The position numbers and the translations under genes are program-made. From positions 1,612,001-1,676,000 of the forward strand of contig JAHBUD010000001.1 of the NCBI GenBank assembly GCA_019638255.1: 64,000 nt of DNA, given 5' to 3'. The notes below the pieces were generated by a model. It saw nothing but the letters and a program-made list of their open reading frames with translations, was not told the origin of the DNA and made no database searches. This DNA comes from Cyclobacteriaceae bacterium. Its GTDB lineage: Bacteria > Bacteroidota > Bacteroidia > Cytophagales > Cyclobacteriaceae. This document shows, piece after piece, positions 52,469-62,600 of the stretch. Position 1 is the stretch's first letter. Each line of letters begins with the position of its first letter.

Positions 52469-54478
52469 TTATGCGGTATTCTTTACTCCCCAACTGAGGG
52501 GAGCGGCTTGTTCAACTGGTTCAGGATGTGTGGGCAACTCGATGATAAGGGTTGATCCACGAACATCAGGCTGTGTATCCAGGTCCAGTTTACCAGAAAT
52601 CAAATTAAGCCTTGTTTGAATGTTACGCCATCCATTTCCAGTGCTTTTTTCGAGTGCTTCACGATCAAAACCTTTCCCGTCATCTTCAATGGTATAGGTG
52701 AGTGAATGCTCGTGCTGAACTAACTGGATATTTATTTTGGTTGGCGAATTGTATTTTAAAATATTGTTGATCCATTCCTGCGTTATCCGGTACAGGTTTA
52801 TTTCCTGTAGCTCATTCAGTCGGCCGTTCAATCCAAAATCGGTGGCCGTAACCTGAAGGTTTCCTGTTGATGAAAGTCGTGCGGCCAATTCTTTCAACGC
52901 AGCGGGTAAACCACTTTGAATGAGAATGGCGGGCATCAAGTTAAAGGCAATGTTCCGCAGTTCCGTGTGCATTTCTTCTATTACGTGCTCTGTCTTTTCA
53001 AAAATCCGGTCGCGGGCTCCATAATCTTTTCCCTGATCTAGTAGTTGGTCAAGGTGCAATCGCAATGCGGAAATAAGCTGGCCGAAGCCATCGTGCAGAT
53101 CGCGGGCAACGCGTTTTCGTTCAGCTTCCTGCGATGCCAGTGCAGCGTTAATTTGGGTTTGTTTTACAAGCAGTTGTTGATCCTGGTGCATGAGTTGTGC
53201 TTTTCGCTTGTTGCGGCTAACAATAAACACAATTAGGATAACGGAAAACACCAATAATAACAACAAGGAAATGGCCAGAAACAGGTTGCGTTGATTGATG
53301 GCTTGCTGTTCTTCCAGTTGTGCCTGCTGAACAACAATCTGTTGTTCTTTTTTTTCGGTTTCATATTTTACCTGCAATTCGGCAATGGCATTGGCATTTT
53401 GCTGTGAGAACACACTGTCGCGAATGGCATCGTACCGCTCGAAAAGTTTTTGTCCTTCTTGTGGTTGTTGTAGCATGTAATGTGCCTGAGCCGAACTTTT
53501 TAAAAGGGTAGGGGCATATCTTTCTAGTTCCGGGTGCTCATCTAAAATGGCCAACCCTTTTTTGGCATAAACAAGCGCCAGTTGTGGTTGGTTTAAGTGA
53601 ACATAAATGTTGGTTAAGTTACTCAATACACTCAAATCACTTTTTGGATTTTTGCCGAGACTTTCCGGTGCGCTGAGGGCGGTAAGCAGGAGAGGCAAAG
53701 CCCGAATGTAATCTTTCTTGTCGAGGTAAAGGTTGCCCAGGTTATCGTGCAGGGCATAATACATACGCATACTGTTGGCTACCTTTGCCAGTTCAATGGC
53801 TTTGGAGTAGTGCTCTATTGCTTTGTCAGTAATGTTTAAACTTTTGTAACATACACCCAGGTTGGCGTTGGAAATGGCCTGGTCATTGGCATTAGAATAT
53901 TTCTCCCGAAGTTCCAGCGCTTGTTTGTGGTAGTCTATGGCGGTATTGAATTGCTTCAACTCCTGGTACACCAGCCCGATATTGCTCAGGTATTTTCCTA
54001 TGCCAGCAAAATTTTCTGGCTGGTTGGTTTTAATCAGTCCATATCCGGCCGAAAAATATTCAAGCGCAACGCTGAACTTGCCGCTGTTCAGATTGCTCAT
54101 TCCCAGGTTATTCAGGCTTTTTTCTTCCTGGTCGGGCCAGTTGTTTTCACGGCTATGTTGCAGGGCGGTTTCTAAATAAAATTTAGCAGAATCATTTACC
54201 TGAAGCACGTGAAAATAAAGGCCTGTTGTGTTTAAAAGTTGGTTGTAGCTATACGGTAAGCGGTTTGCTGATGCGTACTTCTTTCCTTCCTGCAACAACA
54301 TGCGCGCTTTTTCGGGATTGTTGAAAAGAAAATAGAACGCTGCCTGATTGATGGCCCTCACCTTGAGTGAGTCATTGTCAGTGCTTTCAAGAACATGCAA
54401 CAGGCTATCAATATGCGCAGGTGTTTGCGCGTGGATAGCGATTGAGATGAATAGAAGAAGAATAAAATGGCTCCGCAT
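52469..54478 (-). CDS. TPR-containing sensor histidine kinase (HisKA_3)
   Basis: A 669-residue membrane kinase. Signal peptide (ending IAIHAQTP), about eight TPR motifs to residue 370, a coiled linker, a transmembrane helix near 398-420, then the HisKA_3 dimerisation segment with phospho-acceptor ERKRVARDLHDGFGQL (His near 465) and the HATPase domain (DDGKGFD near 615). In Bacteroidota this type senses signals through a periplasmic TPR domain. The response regulator is immediately downstream. Confidence 0.94.
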   Translation of the reverse strand: MRSHFILLLFISIAIHAQTPAHIDSLLHVLESTDNDSLKVRAINQAAFYFLFNNPEKARMLLQEGKKYASANRLPYSYNQLLNTTGLYFHVLQVNDSAKFYLETALQHSRENNWPDQEEKSLNNLGMSNLNSGKFSVALEYFSAGYGLIKTNQPENFAGIGKYLSNIGLVYQELKQFNTAIDYHKQALELREKYSNANDQAISNANLGVCYKSLNITDKAIEHYSKAIELAKVANSMRMYYALHDNLGNLYLDKKDYIRALPLLLTALSAPESLGKNPKSDLSVLSNLTNIYVHLNQPQLALVYAKKGLAILDEHPELERYAPTLLKSSAQAHYMLQQPQEGQKLFERYDAIRDSVFSQQNANAIAELQVKYETEKKEQQIVVQQAQLEEQQAINQRNLFLAISLLLLLVFSVILIVFIVSRNKRKAQLMHQDQQLLVKQTQINAALASQEAERKRVARDLHDGFGQLISALRLHLDQLLDQGKDYGARDRIFEKTEHVIEEMHTELRNIAFNLMPAILIQSGLPAALKELAARLSSTGNLQVTATDFGLNGRLNELQEINLYRITQEWINNILKYNSPTKINIQLVQHEHSLTYTIEDDGKGFDREALEKSTGNGWRNIQTRLNLISGKLDLDTQPDVRGSTLIIELPTHPEPVEQAAPLSWGVKNTA

Positions 54479-54492
54479 GCCGTGCGTTTAAC

Positions 54493-54538
54493 GTATACTT
54501 CCAGTAGGTACAAAGAAAACCAAGTACCGGAAGTATAC
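54493..54538. promoter_or_regulatory. Large dyad upstream of the histidine kinase gene
   Basis: GTATACTTCC (54493-54502) and GGAAGTATAC (54529-54538) are perfect 10-bp arms. GGTAC (54507-54511) and GTACC (54524-54528) pair inside, the left side carrying a 4-nt bulge. It ends 15 bp before the kinase ATG (54478) and could be a binding site for a two-component regulator or a leader hairpin. Confidence 0.5.
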
Positions 54539-54579
54539 AAACAAACTTTTAGCAGCGGAGCATCTTTTTAAAAACTGGT

Positions 54580-57015
54580 TTACTCACTTCGCAGTGACTT
54601 CACCGGGTTAGCCTGGGCTGCCCGAATGGCCTGGTAACTGATCGTCAACGATACGATGAGGAAAATTACCAACAAGCTCAGTATATAGGTAAACGAATCA
54701 ATATTGGTATGGTAAATGAAGTTTGTGAACCATTGGTTCATAAAGTAGTAGGAGGCAGGAACAGCCAACACAAATCCAATTACAATCAGCAGGGCGAAAT
54801 CGCGGTAAATTAATACAAGGATGTTGCCCACATTTGCACCCAGCACCTTACGCACCCCGATTTCTTTCACCTTACGTTTTACAGTGAACAGCACCAGTCC
54901 GTAAACCCCCAGGCAGGAAATCAAGATGGCAATGGCAGTGAAAGTTTGGATAATGGTACCGAAATTCTGAAAATTTGAATACTGCTGATTCAATTGCTCA
55001 TCTAAAAACGTGAACTCAAATGCTTTTTCAGGAAACAGCTTATTCCATTCCTGTTCCAATTTTGTAAGGGTTGATTCCACATTTTCGTTTTCAAACCGGA
55101 CTGAAAGCGTGCTGAACTGATTCCGGTCAATAGCCATGATTAAAGCTGAAATAGGCGTGGTGAGGTCTGCGAAGTTGAAATCTTTAATTACCCCAACAAC
55201 CTGCCCTTTTTTTCCTTCCCGATTAATCATTTTGCCCAGCGCTTTTTCAGGTGTGTCCCAGTTGAACTGGCGCACGGCAGTTTCGTTCACTATAAATCCT
55301 TGTTGTTCATCGGATGGATAATCCTGGCTGAAGGTTCTCCCGGCAATCAGTTCCATATTGTACGTTTTCAGGAAATCATAATCGATGGCCATGTTGGCAG
55401 TAAAGATGTTGTCCTCACGGGTAAATCCTTCGGGAATAGTGCCCCTGAAAACAGAACCTGCACCTGGTGAACCGGATGACAACGTGGTATGCCTGATTCC
55501 GGTTTGCGCCTCAACAATATCACGAAACGATTGCAGGCGTATTTGAAAAGTAGAATCACGCTGTTGAAAATATCCGTTCGTGTTTTGGCTGTACAACGGA
55601 ATATTGATCACGTGTTCGCGTTGAAAACCCAATGGGCGGCTGTTCAGGTAGTTAAGTTGTTTGACAATCAACAACGAACCCGACAGGAGCATGCATGCAA
55701 TCGACAATTGAATCACAACAAGCGATTTGCGTAAAACCTGATTGCCGTCACCGGTTGTACCCGAACCTTTTAAAGCAGTTACCGATTCAAAAGTGGAAAT
55801 AAAGTAGGCTGGGTACCCACCGGCAAGGAGGGAGATAACCACCAGCAAAACCAGGGAGAGCATAACGAGTGCACCATCTATTACCTGTAAAAATTCCAAG
55901 GTTTTACCCGTAAGCTGATTGAGCAATGGCAAAGCCGCATCGAACACCAGATAGGCCATCACCAAAGACACAAAGCAGAACAGGAAACTTTCAGCCAGAA
56001 ACTGAATGATCAGTTGAGATTTCATGGAGCCCATAATCTTGCGAACGCCAATTTCTTTCATGCGCGTGAACGACTGTGCTGTACTGAGGTTGATGTAATT
56101 TATAGAGGCGATCAACAAGGTTAGTATACCGATGCCGATAAAAATATAAATGTTGGTCATTGAATTGGTTGCTGACGGCTCGGCAAGCAGCGTACTCTTT
56201 AAATGGATATCAACAATGGGCATTAGTGTAAATACCTGGCCTACCAGGAACATTGGGTCAGCATGTTTCTTGATGAATGCGTCCATGCCTGCATTGATAT
56301 TTTGCGGGGTGGCTCCGGGTTGCAGCAACACATAGGTATACGAATGGCTGATGACAAAATTTTGCGAAAGGTTATCGCGCAGCACTGCCTCGGTTCGTTT
56401 GTCCTCCAAATCGAACATGTCATCATAAGGAACCAACATGTTGAAGCGCAGGTGAGAGTTTTCAGGGAAATCTTTTACCACGCCTAAGACCTTAAATGAT
56501 TGCCTTCCGGAGAATATTAACGACTCACCAATCGGGTTTTTATCGCCAAAATATTTTTCAGCCATCTCTTCATTGATCAACACGGTGAATTTGTTGTGCA
56601 AGGCATTTTTGGGGTTTCCCTTTACGAATTCGAGCGTAAACATTTTGGTGATGGCCGAATCGGCAAATGCAATTCTGCTTTCTTCAAACGCCTCGGCCTC
56701 ATGCGGTAAACTGATGCTTACATTTCGAATGTATACACGTGCGGCTTCTTCAATTTCTGAAAATTCATCCTTCAGTTTGGGTGCTATGGGCGGGGGGGTA
56801 GTGGCCAGCTCCAATCCGTTAGGTGCGGAATACCGCAACCGATACAACCGTTCGGCCTTCTCATGAAAACGATCGTAACTCAGTTCGCTGCGCACGTAAA
56901 CTAAAATGAGTAGGGTAAGGGCTATGCCGCAGGTAAGCCCGATGAAATTGATAATAGAGTACGACTTGTATTTGAGGATATTCCGGTAAGCGGTTTTGAA
57001 GAAATTTCTTAGCAT
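54580..57015 (-). CDS. MacB/FtsX-type ABC transporter permease
   Basis: Third large stand-alone permease, 811 residues, with the duplicated MacB_PCD-FtsX layout: N-terminal helix, periplasmic region, FtsX core (LLIASINYINLSTAQ, MKEIGVRKIMGS), a second periplasmic domain, then VKEIGVRKVLGANVGN and C-terminal helices. I chose the ATG at 57015 (MLRNFFKTAYRNIL), which fits the family, over 57045. No ATPase gene is adjacent. A strong dyad like the sites at 4364 and 30926 lies 107 bp upstream. Confidence 0.93.
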   Translation of the reverse strand: MLRNFFKTAYRNILKYKSYSIINFIGLTCGIALTLLILVYVRSELSYDRFHEKAERLYRLRYSAPNGLELATTPPPIAPKLKDEFSEIEEAARVYIRNVSISLPHEAEAFEESRIAFADSAITKMFTLEFVKGNPKNALHNKFTVLINEEMAEKYFGDKNPIGESLIFSGRQSFKVLGVVKDFPENSHLRFNMLVPYDDMFDLEDKRTEAVLRDNLSQNFVISHSYTYVLLQPGATPQNINAGMDAFIKKHADPMFLVGQVFTLMPIVDIHLKSTLLAEPSATNSMTNIYIFIGIGILTLLIASINYINLSTAQSFTRMKEIGVRKIMGSMKSQLIIQFLAESFLFCFVSLVMAYLVFDAALPLLNQLTGKTLEFLQVIDGALVMLSLVLLVVISLLAGGYPAYFISTFESVTALKGSGTTGDGNQVLRKSLVVIQLSIACMLLSGSLLIVKQLNYLNSRPLGFQREHVINIPLYSQNTNGYFQQRDSTFQIRLQSFRDIVEAQTGIRHTTLSSGSPGAGSVFRGTIPEGFTREDNIFTANMAIDYDFLKTYNMELIAGRTFSQDYPSDEQQGFIVNETAVRQFNWDTPEKALGKMINREGKKGQVVGVIKDFNFADLTTPISALIMAIDRNQFSTLSVRFENENVESTLTKLEQEWNKLFPEKAFEFTFLDEQLNQQYSNFQNFGTIIQTFTAIAILISCLGVYGLVLFTVKRKVKEIGVRKVLGANVGNILVLIYRDFALLIVIGFVLAVPASYYFMNQWFTNFIYHTNIDSFTYILSLLVIFLIVSLTISYQAIRAAQANPVKSLRSE

Positions 57016-57382
57016 GGCAGTGAGGTTTATGGTGATACTACGCAATAGGGTGTTACTCGTTTGCGGTTAGTTGATAAACCTTAAAATTTTGTGATGGGTG
57101 GCATTTATGTTGTTAATTCCGTGTCCGAAAACGGACTAACGCCATAGCATTTGTCTCCTGAAAGTTTCGTGATCTATCAAAGTTGGTGTGGTGCTTAATA
57201 TCCCGAATGCTCTGGTAGTCTCGTCTTAAATATTAACCAGCTAAAAAAATCAGTTATCTTGAAGTTCTAACCAACCCCATAAAACAAAACATTGGCCTAT
57301 TGGTGTTTGAGGTGGTTTGAAAGGCGAGTGGAAATCGATTACTTCGAATGTTTAGGGAATTAAACCTATTGAATATAGTTAA
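57016..57382. other. Divergent intergenic region of 367 bp
   Basis: Between the permease (57015, minus) and the AraC regulator (57383, plus). No gene is visible. It contains the dyad TGTCCGAAAACGGACT at 57122-57137. No clear TAnnTTTG or sigma-54 element could be placed with correct spacing. Confidence 0.5.
57122..57137. promoter_or_regulatory. Dyad TGTCCG-AAAA-CGGACT upstream of the third permease
   Basis: Matches TGTCCG-N4-CGGACA at 11 of 12 positions. It is 107 bp upstream of the permease ATG, close to the 110-123 bp seen at the other two loci. No GG-N10-GC core with matching spacing was found downstream on the minus strand. Confidence 0.45.
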
Positions 57383-58225
57383 ATGGATTTTCAAAAGGGC
57401 GATATAGATGTTAAAAACAAACTTGAAGCTGAACAGCTTTTTAAAATTTCACGCTTCAAGGAAACCATAAAACGCACGAGGCCCCATAAGCATGACGCGT
57501 ACTTTGAATTGATTTACTTATCCGAAGGAGCCGGCTTCCATTGGATTGATACACAGAAAATACAGATCACACCCCCGATGGTTTTCTTTTTGTCTGGGCA
57601 ATTGCATTACTGGGAGATGACGTCCATCCCGAAAGGATATGTGATGTTGTTTCGCGAAGGTTTCTTCGATTTTGTGCGGCAGAATTCGTTGTTAAACCTG
57701 GTACGGGCGTTAGAGGATGTTACTTATGTTCAGCTCAATCCGGATGAAAATCTTGAATTCATATTTGAGGAAATGGAAAAGGAGTATAAAAACCCTTCTT
57801 CCAACTCAGTGGAATTGATACAGGGATATTTGCAGGTTGTGTTGGTTAAGATGCTTCGATACAGAGAACAACTACACCATATTTCAGAAACAACCAGTAC
57901 CGATCAGGTTTACCGAAAATTCCTGAGTATTATTCATTACGCACAACCGATTTCAAATCTGAAGGTAAACGAGGTTGCTGAACAGCTTAATGTTTCACCA
58001 CAGCACCTCAATACCATCGTGCGAAAAGCATCAGGCAAATCGGCCAGCCAACTGATCAGCGAGCAGGTTATTCTAGAAGCCAAACGATACCTGTTGCACT
58101 CGGACAAGAATGTGAGTGAGATAGCCTTTTCGTTGAATTTTTCTGACCCGTCTCATTTTGTGAAGTACTTCCGAAAACTTACCGGTGAAACTCCTCAAGC
58201 CTTCCGGTCGCGGTACTTTCAATAG
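57383..58225 (+). CDS. AraC-family transcriptional regulator
   Basis: 280 residues. The N-terminal half is a cupin-like ligand domain (RPHKHDAYFELIYLSEGAGFHWID). The C-terminal half has two helix-turn-helices (VNEVAEQLNVSPQHLNTIVRKASG and SEIAFSLNFSDPSHFVKYFRKLTGETPQAFR), the second being the AraC signature. It is directly upstream of and co-directional with the TolC-RND-MFP operon and is probably its regulator. Confidence 0.93.
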   Translation: MDFQKGDIDVKNKLEAEQLFKISRFKETIKRTRPHKHDAYFELIYLSEGAGFHWIDTQKIQITPPMVFFLSGQLHYWEMTSIPKGYVMLFREGFFDFVRQNSLLNLVRALEDVTYVQLNPDENLEFIFEEMEKEYKNPSSNSVELIQGYLQVVLVKMLRYREQLHHISETTSTDQVYRKFLSIIHYAQPISNLKVNEVAEQLNVSPQHLNTIVRKASGKSASQLISEQVILEAKRYLLHSDKNVSEIAFSLNFSDPSHFVKYFRKLTGETPQAFRSRYFQ

Positions 58226-58335
58226 TACTATACTTCCTTTCAATTATACCATAGAAGCAAGCTCATCAGGGCATAGTTTCGCATTTTAATGGATTTCCAG
58301 TCATTACCTGATTTCAATTATTCCATTTGTTAGTT

Positions 58336-59679
58336 ATGAACAGATTCGGTTTCATCGTTCTCAGCATCGCAATTTGCGGTCAGGCATTTTCACAATCCCT
58401 TCCTGATCTGTTGAAATTGGCTGAACAAAATTATCCACTGCTGAAAGCCAAAGGGTACGAAGTGCTGGCAGGAAACGACCTTGTTTCGCTTGCAAAAAGT
58501 GCAGCCGTTCCAACCCTGGATGCTGCGTACCAGTTGAATTACGCCACATTTAACAACATTACAGGTATGGCTACGGCACAAGGGTTTGTGCCCATCAGCG
58601 GTCCGCCATCAGAAGATAACGTGTACCAGGGTGTGTATGGTACAGCCGGGGGACTGCTGATGAATTGGGATGTCTTAACCTTTGGGCAACGGAAATCGAA
58701 GATTGAATCCGCAAAAGCACAGCAAGCTTATCGCGAAGCGGATGAGAAGCAGGAAATTTTTCATCACCAGATCAAAACAGCCAATGCATGGCTCGATGTG
58801 GTGATGGCGGAAGAGTTGATAAAAGTATACACGAAAAACCTGGAGCGGGCCGAAGAAAATGTTCGCATTGTGAAATCGTTGGTTCGTTCGGGTTTACGAC
58901 CTGGTGTCGATACTGCCTTATTCAAAGCCGAAGCATCGCGGGCAAAAATTGATTTGTTGAATTACCAGAATCTTAAAGAGCAACAAGTACAGTTATTATC
59001 GGAACTGGTGGGAGGCGTTGAGAGCTCATTTGCTTCGGATACCAGTTTTTTTAATCGATTACCAAACGTTTCAAATGAAAATGTTTTACAGAATCATCCG
59101 TTGATAAGCCTCTCCACCAGTCGTGTACTAGTTCAGCAGTTTGAACGCACGCAATTGCAGCGCACATTGAATCCTAAACTTTCTTTTTGGGGAACAACGT
59201 ATGCACGCGGCTCTGGTATCCGACATGATGGATTTGTAAATGCCGAAGACGGGTTGTCATTCAGCCGTTATAATTATGGCGCAGGGTTGGTACTGAGTAT
59301 GCCTTTATTACAATTTACACGTGTACGGCACCAAGTACATGCACAAGAGTCTTTGATAAAAGCAGAGGAAGAGAAATTGAATTTGACCAGGTTGCATCTG
59401 GAAAAGCAAAATCAGGTTGCCGATGTTACGCTTCGCCATGCGTTGCAGATAGCTAGTGAAAGTCCGGTGTATTATGAATCGGCTGCTTATTCTTATCGTG
59501 CATTGCAAAGCCGGTACAATTCAGGATTGGTTAATTATGCTGATCTCATTCAAGCACAATATATGCTGGTGAAGTCGGAAGCTGATTTAAAGAAGTCTTA
59601 TATGGAAGCATGGAAGGCTTTGTTGTATAAAGCGGCCGTGCAAGGTGACATCAATTTATTTCTTGATAAGATCAACTAA
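58336..59679 (+). CDS. TolC-family outer-membrane protein of the RND operon
   Basis: Signal peptide (ending GQAFSQSLPD) and a two-repeat TolC helical barrel of 447 residues. Phrases include AEQNYPLLKAKGYEVLAGNDL at the start and ALQSRYNSGLVNYADLIQAQY near the end. The ATG at 58336 is used; a TTG-initiated frame begins at 58327. It is 110 bp after the AraC gene and 3 bp before the RND pump gene, forming the outer-membrane outlet of the tripartite pump. Confidence 0.93.
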   Translation: MNRFGFIVLSIAICGQAFSQSLPDLLKLAEQNYPLLKAKGYEVLAGNDLVSLAKSAAVPTLDAAYQLNYATFNNITGMATAQGFVPISGPPSEDNVYQGVYGTAGGLLMNWDVLTFGQRKSKIESAKAQQAYREADEKQEIFHHQIKTANAWLDVVMAEELIKVYTKNLERAEENVRIVKSLVRSGLRPGVDTALFKAEASRAKIDLLNYQNLKEQQVQLLSELVGGVESSFASDTSFFNRLPNVSNENVLQNHPLISLSTSRVLVQQFERTQLQRTLNPKLSFWGTTYARGSGIRHDGFVNAEDGLSFSRYNYGAGLVLSMPLLQFTRVRHQVHAQESLIKAEEEKLNLTRLHLEKQNQVADVTLRHALQIASESPVYYESAAYSYRALQSRYNSGLVNYADLIQAQYMLVKSEADLKKSYMEAWKALLYKAAVQGDINLFLDKIN

Positions 59680-59682
59680 ACT

Positions 59683-62600
59683 ATGAATCTGCTACAAGGC
59701 GCCCTGCGAAAGCCCATCACGGTATTGGTTGCTATACTGGCCATCATCTTCTTTTCGGTGCTGGCCATTCGCAACATGAAGATCGATATCTTCCCGGTGT
59801 TGGGTCTGCCAACGATTTATGTAGCGCAACCGTATGGTGGACTTTCACCTGAGCAAATGGAAGGTCTTGTTACCTCGTATTACGAGTATCACTTTCTTTA
59901 TGTAACAGGTGTTAAGTTTGTAGAATCAAAATCCATTCAGGGTGCAACAATAATTAAGATCCAGTTTCAGGAAGACACCGACATGAGTCAGGCTATGGCC
60001 GAAGTGGTTGGGTATGTCAATCGATCTCGCGCCTTCATGCCTCCCGGTACGGTGCCACCTTTCATTACGCGCTTTGATGCCGGCAGCGTTCCGGTTGGGC
60101 AGTTGGTGTTTACTTCTGAAACGCGATCACTGAGTGAAATCTCTGATCTGGCTTTGTTCCGCGTTCGTCCGATGTTTTCAACACTTCCCGGTGTATCGGC
60201 ACCACCTCCTTTTGGAGGGAATCAGAAAACGGTCATCATTAAAGTTGATCCTGACAAACTGAAAAATTACAAGCTATCTCCCGATGAGATAGTTCAAACC
60301 ATTGCAAAAGCCAATACCATTTCACCGGCCGGTAATGTGCGCATTGGCGATCAGACGTTTGTGACTCCACAGAATACCATTGTGGAAAATGTGAAAGAAC
60401 TGGAGAATGTTCCGATAACCCTAGGTGCTGGACCTGCCATTTATATCCGCGATATCGCACAAGTGCAACTAAGCTCCGATGTTACCACCAGTTACGCGTT
60501 GGTAAACGGAAAGCGTTCGGTATACATCCCGGTAACAAAACGTTCAACTGCTTCAACCTGGGATGTGGTGAAGCGCGTGAAAGCTGCGTTGCCCGATATG
60601 CAAGCCGCTATCCCCGAGGATATTAATGTAACGTATGAGTTTGACCAATCGGGATATGTAATCAACTCATTGAAGAATTTAATCTTTGAAGGCGGGCTTG
60701 GCGCATTGCTCACCGGTCTTATGGTACTGTTGTTTCTGCATGACCGCAGAAGTGCAGCCATTATCGTATTAACTATTCCTTTGGCGTTACTCACGGGTGT
60801 AACGTTTCTTTTCCTTGCCGGCCAAACGTTAAACATTATGACCTTGGGTGGGCTTGCGCTTGCGGTTGGCATTTTGGTAGATGAAGGAACCGTGACCATC
60901 GAAAATATTCACCGCCATCAGGAAATGGGCAAGTCAAAAGCCCGCGCTATTCTCGATGCCTGCCGCGAAATACTGTGGCCAAAGCTTCTTATCCTGCTGT
61001 GTATACTGGCCGTGTTCGTACCATCATTTTTTATGACGGGTGTTCCAAGAGGCATGTTTCTTCCCCTTTCGCTTTCGGTGGGTTTTGCCATGATCGCTTC
61101 TTTCTTTTTGTCCAACACCTTTGTTCCGGTTATGGCCAATTGGTTTTTGAAGGATGAAGTTCTCCACCAGACCACTGGGCGCTTTGAGCAATTCAGAAAC
61201 CGTTACCTGAAGTGGCTGGATGGTTTCACTACCCGAACGGCACAAACACTTGTTTTATATGGATTGATCATTGTGGGTATGCTGATCACTTTTTTTGTAT
61301 TTATCGGTACTGAGATCTTTCCCAAAACGGATGCCGGTCAGGCACAGGTACGATTGCGACTTCCCGTGGGCACACGCGTTGAGCGAACCGAAGAAGTTAC
61401 ACAAAAAGTATTGGCACTGGCAGACAGTATAACACAAAATGGAGTGGAGATATCATCTGCTTTTATCGGTACCCAACCTTCAAGCTACCCGGTAAACCTG
61501 GTGCATCTGTGGACAAGCGGCCCGCATGAGGCCATGCTGAAAATCAATCTTAAAAAAGAAAAAGCCATTTCCATTGATGACTTTAAGGAACAGTTGCGCG
61601 AAGCGGTAAGGAAAAATATTCCGGCTTTATCGGTATCCTTCGAGCCGGGCGATATGGTAGAGCAGGTTATTAATCTCGGTTCAACAAATCCTGTTGAGCT
61701 GGCCATAACCGGAAGAAACCTGAATCAGACACGGGTTCTGGCAGAGCAGTTGGAGAAGAAATTATCGGCTATCCCGTATTTACGCGATGTACAAATCGCC
61801 ACACCACTCGATTATCCCGGTATCAAGATTGAAATAGATCGTGTTAAAGCTGGGCAACTTGGTTTAACGGTTGATGAGATTGGAAAATCCATTGTAGCGG
61901 CAACCTCATCCAGCCGTTTCACACAACCCAATTATTGGTTGGACAAGAATACGGGTACTGCATACCAGGTTCAGGTTGAATATCCTCAGCACCTTATGAA
62001 TTCAACCGATCAGATTGAAATGATACCGGTAGCAGATGACCCTCAGGTTTATTTACGTGATGTTGCTACCTGGAGCAAACAATTCACGCCCGGTCAATAC
62101 GATCGGTTAAATCAGCAACGATTTATAACCCTTACGGCAAACATTCACGCAAAAGATCTGGGTCATGCATTAAATGATGTGAATGAAGCAGTGGCAACTT
62201 TGGGTGAGCTGCCGCGAGGGGTAAAAATTCTGGTAAAGGGCCAGGCAGAATTGTTGGATGAAACTATGTCTTCGCTTCAATTGGGTTTGCTGATCGCTAT
62301 CGTTGTAATCTTTCTGATGCTGGCGGTTAACTTTCAATCGTTCAGGTTGTCATTGGTTACGCTCTCGATTATGCCGGCTGTGGTTGCGGGTTCACTGTTC
62401 TTATTGCTGATCACCGGTAAAACATTAAATATCCAGTCGTATATGGGCACCATCATGGCGGTAGGGGTGGCTATTGCGAATGCCATTTTGTACATCACCA
62501 ATGCCGAACAACACAGAAAATCAGGAAGCACTATAGCCTTTCGCGAAGGTGCGTTCAATCGCATCCGACCTATTCTCATGACCAGCCTTGCTATGATTGC

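Noticed and set aside
58201..58283. A TGTCCG-like site (CTTCCGGTCGCGGTAC) about 74 bp from a GGGCAT...TCGC element upstream of the TolC-RND operon
   Set aside because: The site matches only 7 of 12 positions and lies in the conserved AraC coding end, and the -24/-12 element does not keep both spacing and sequence. It is probably chance.
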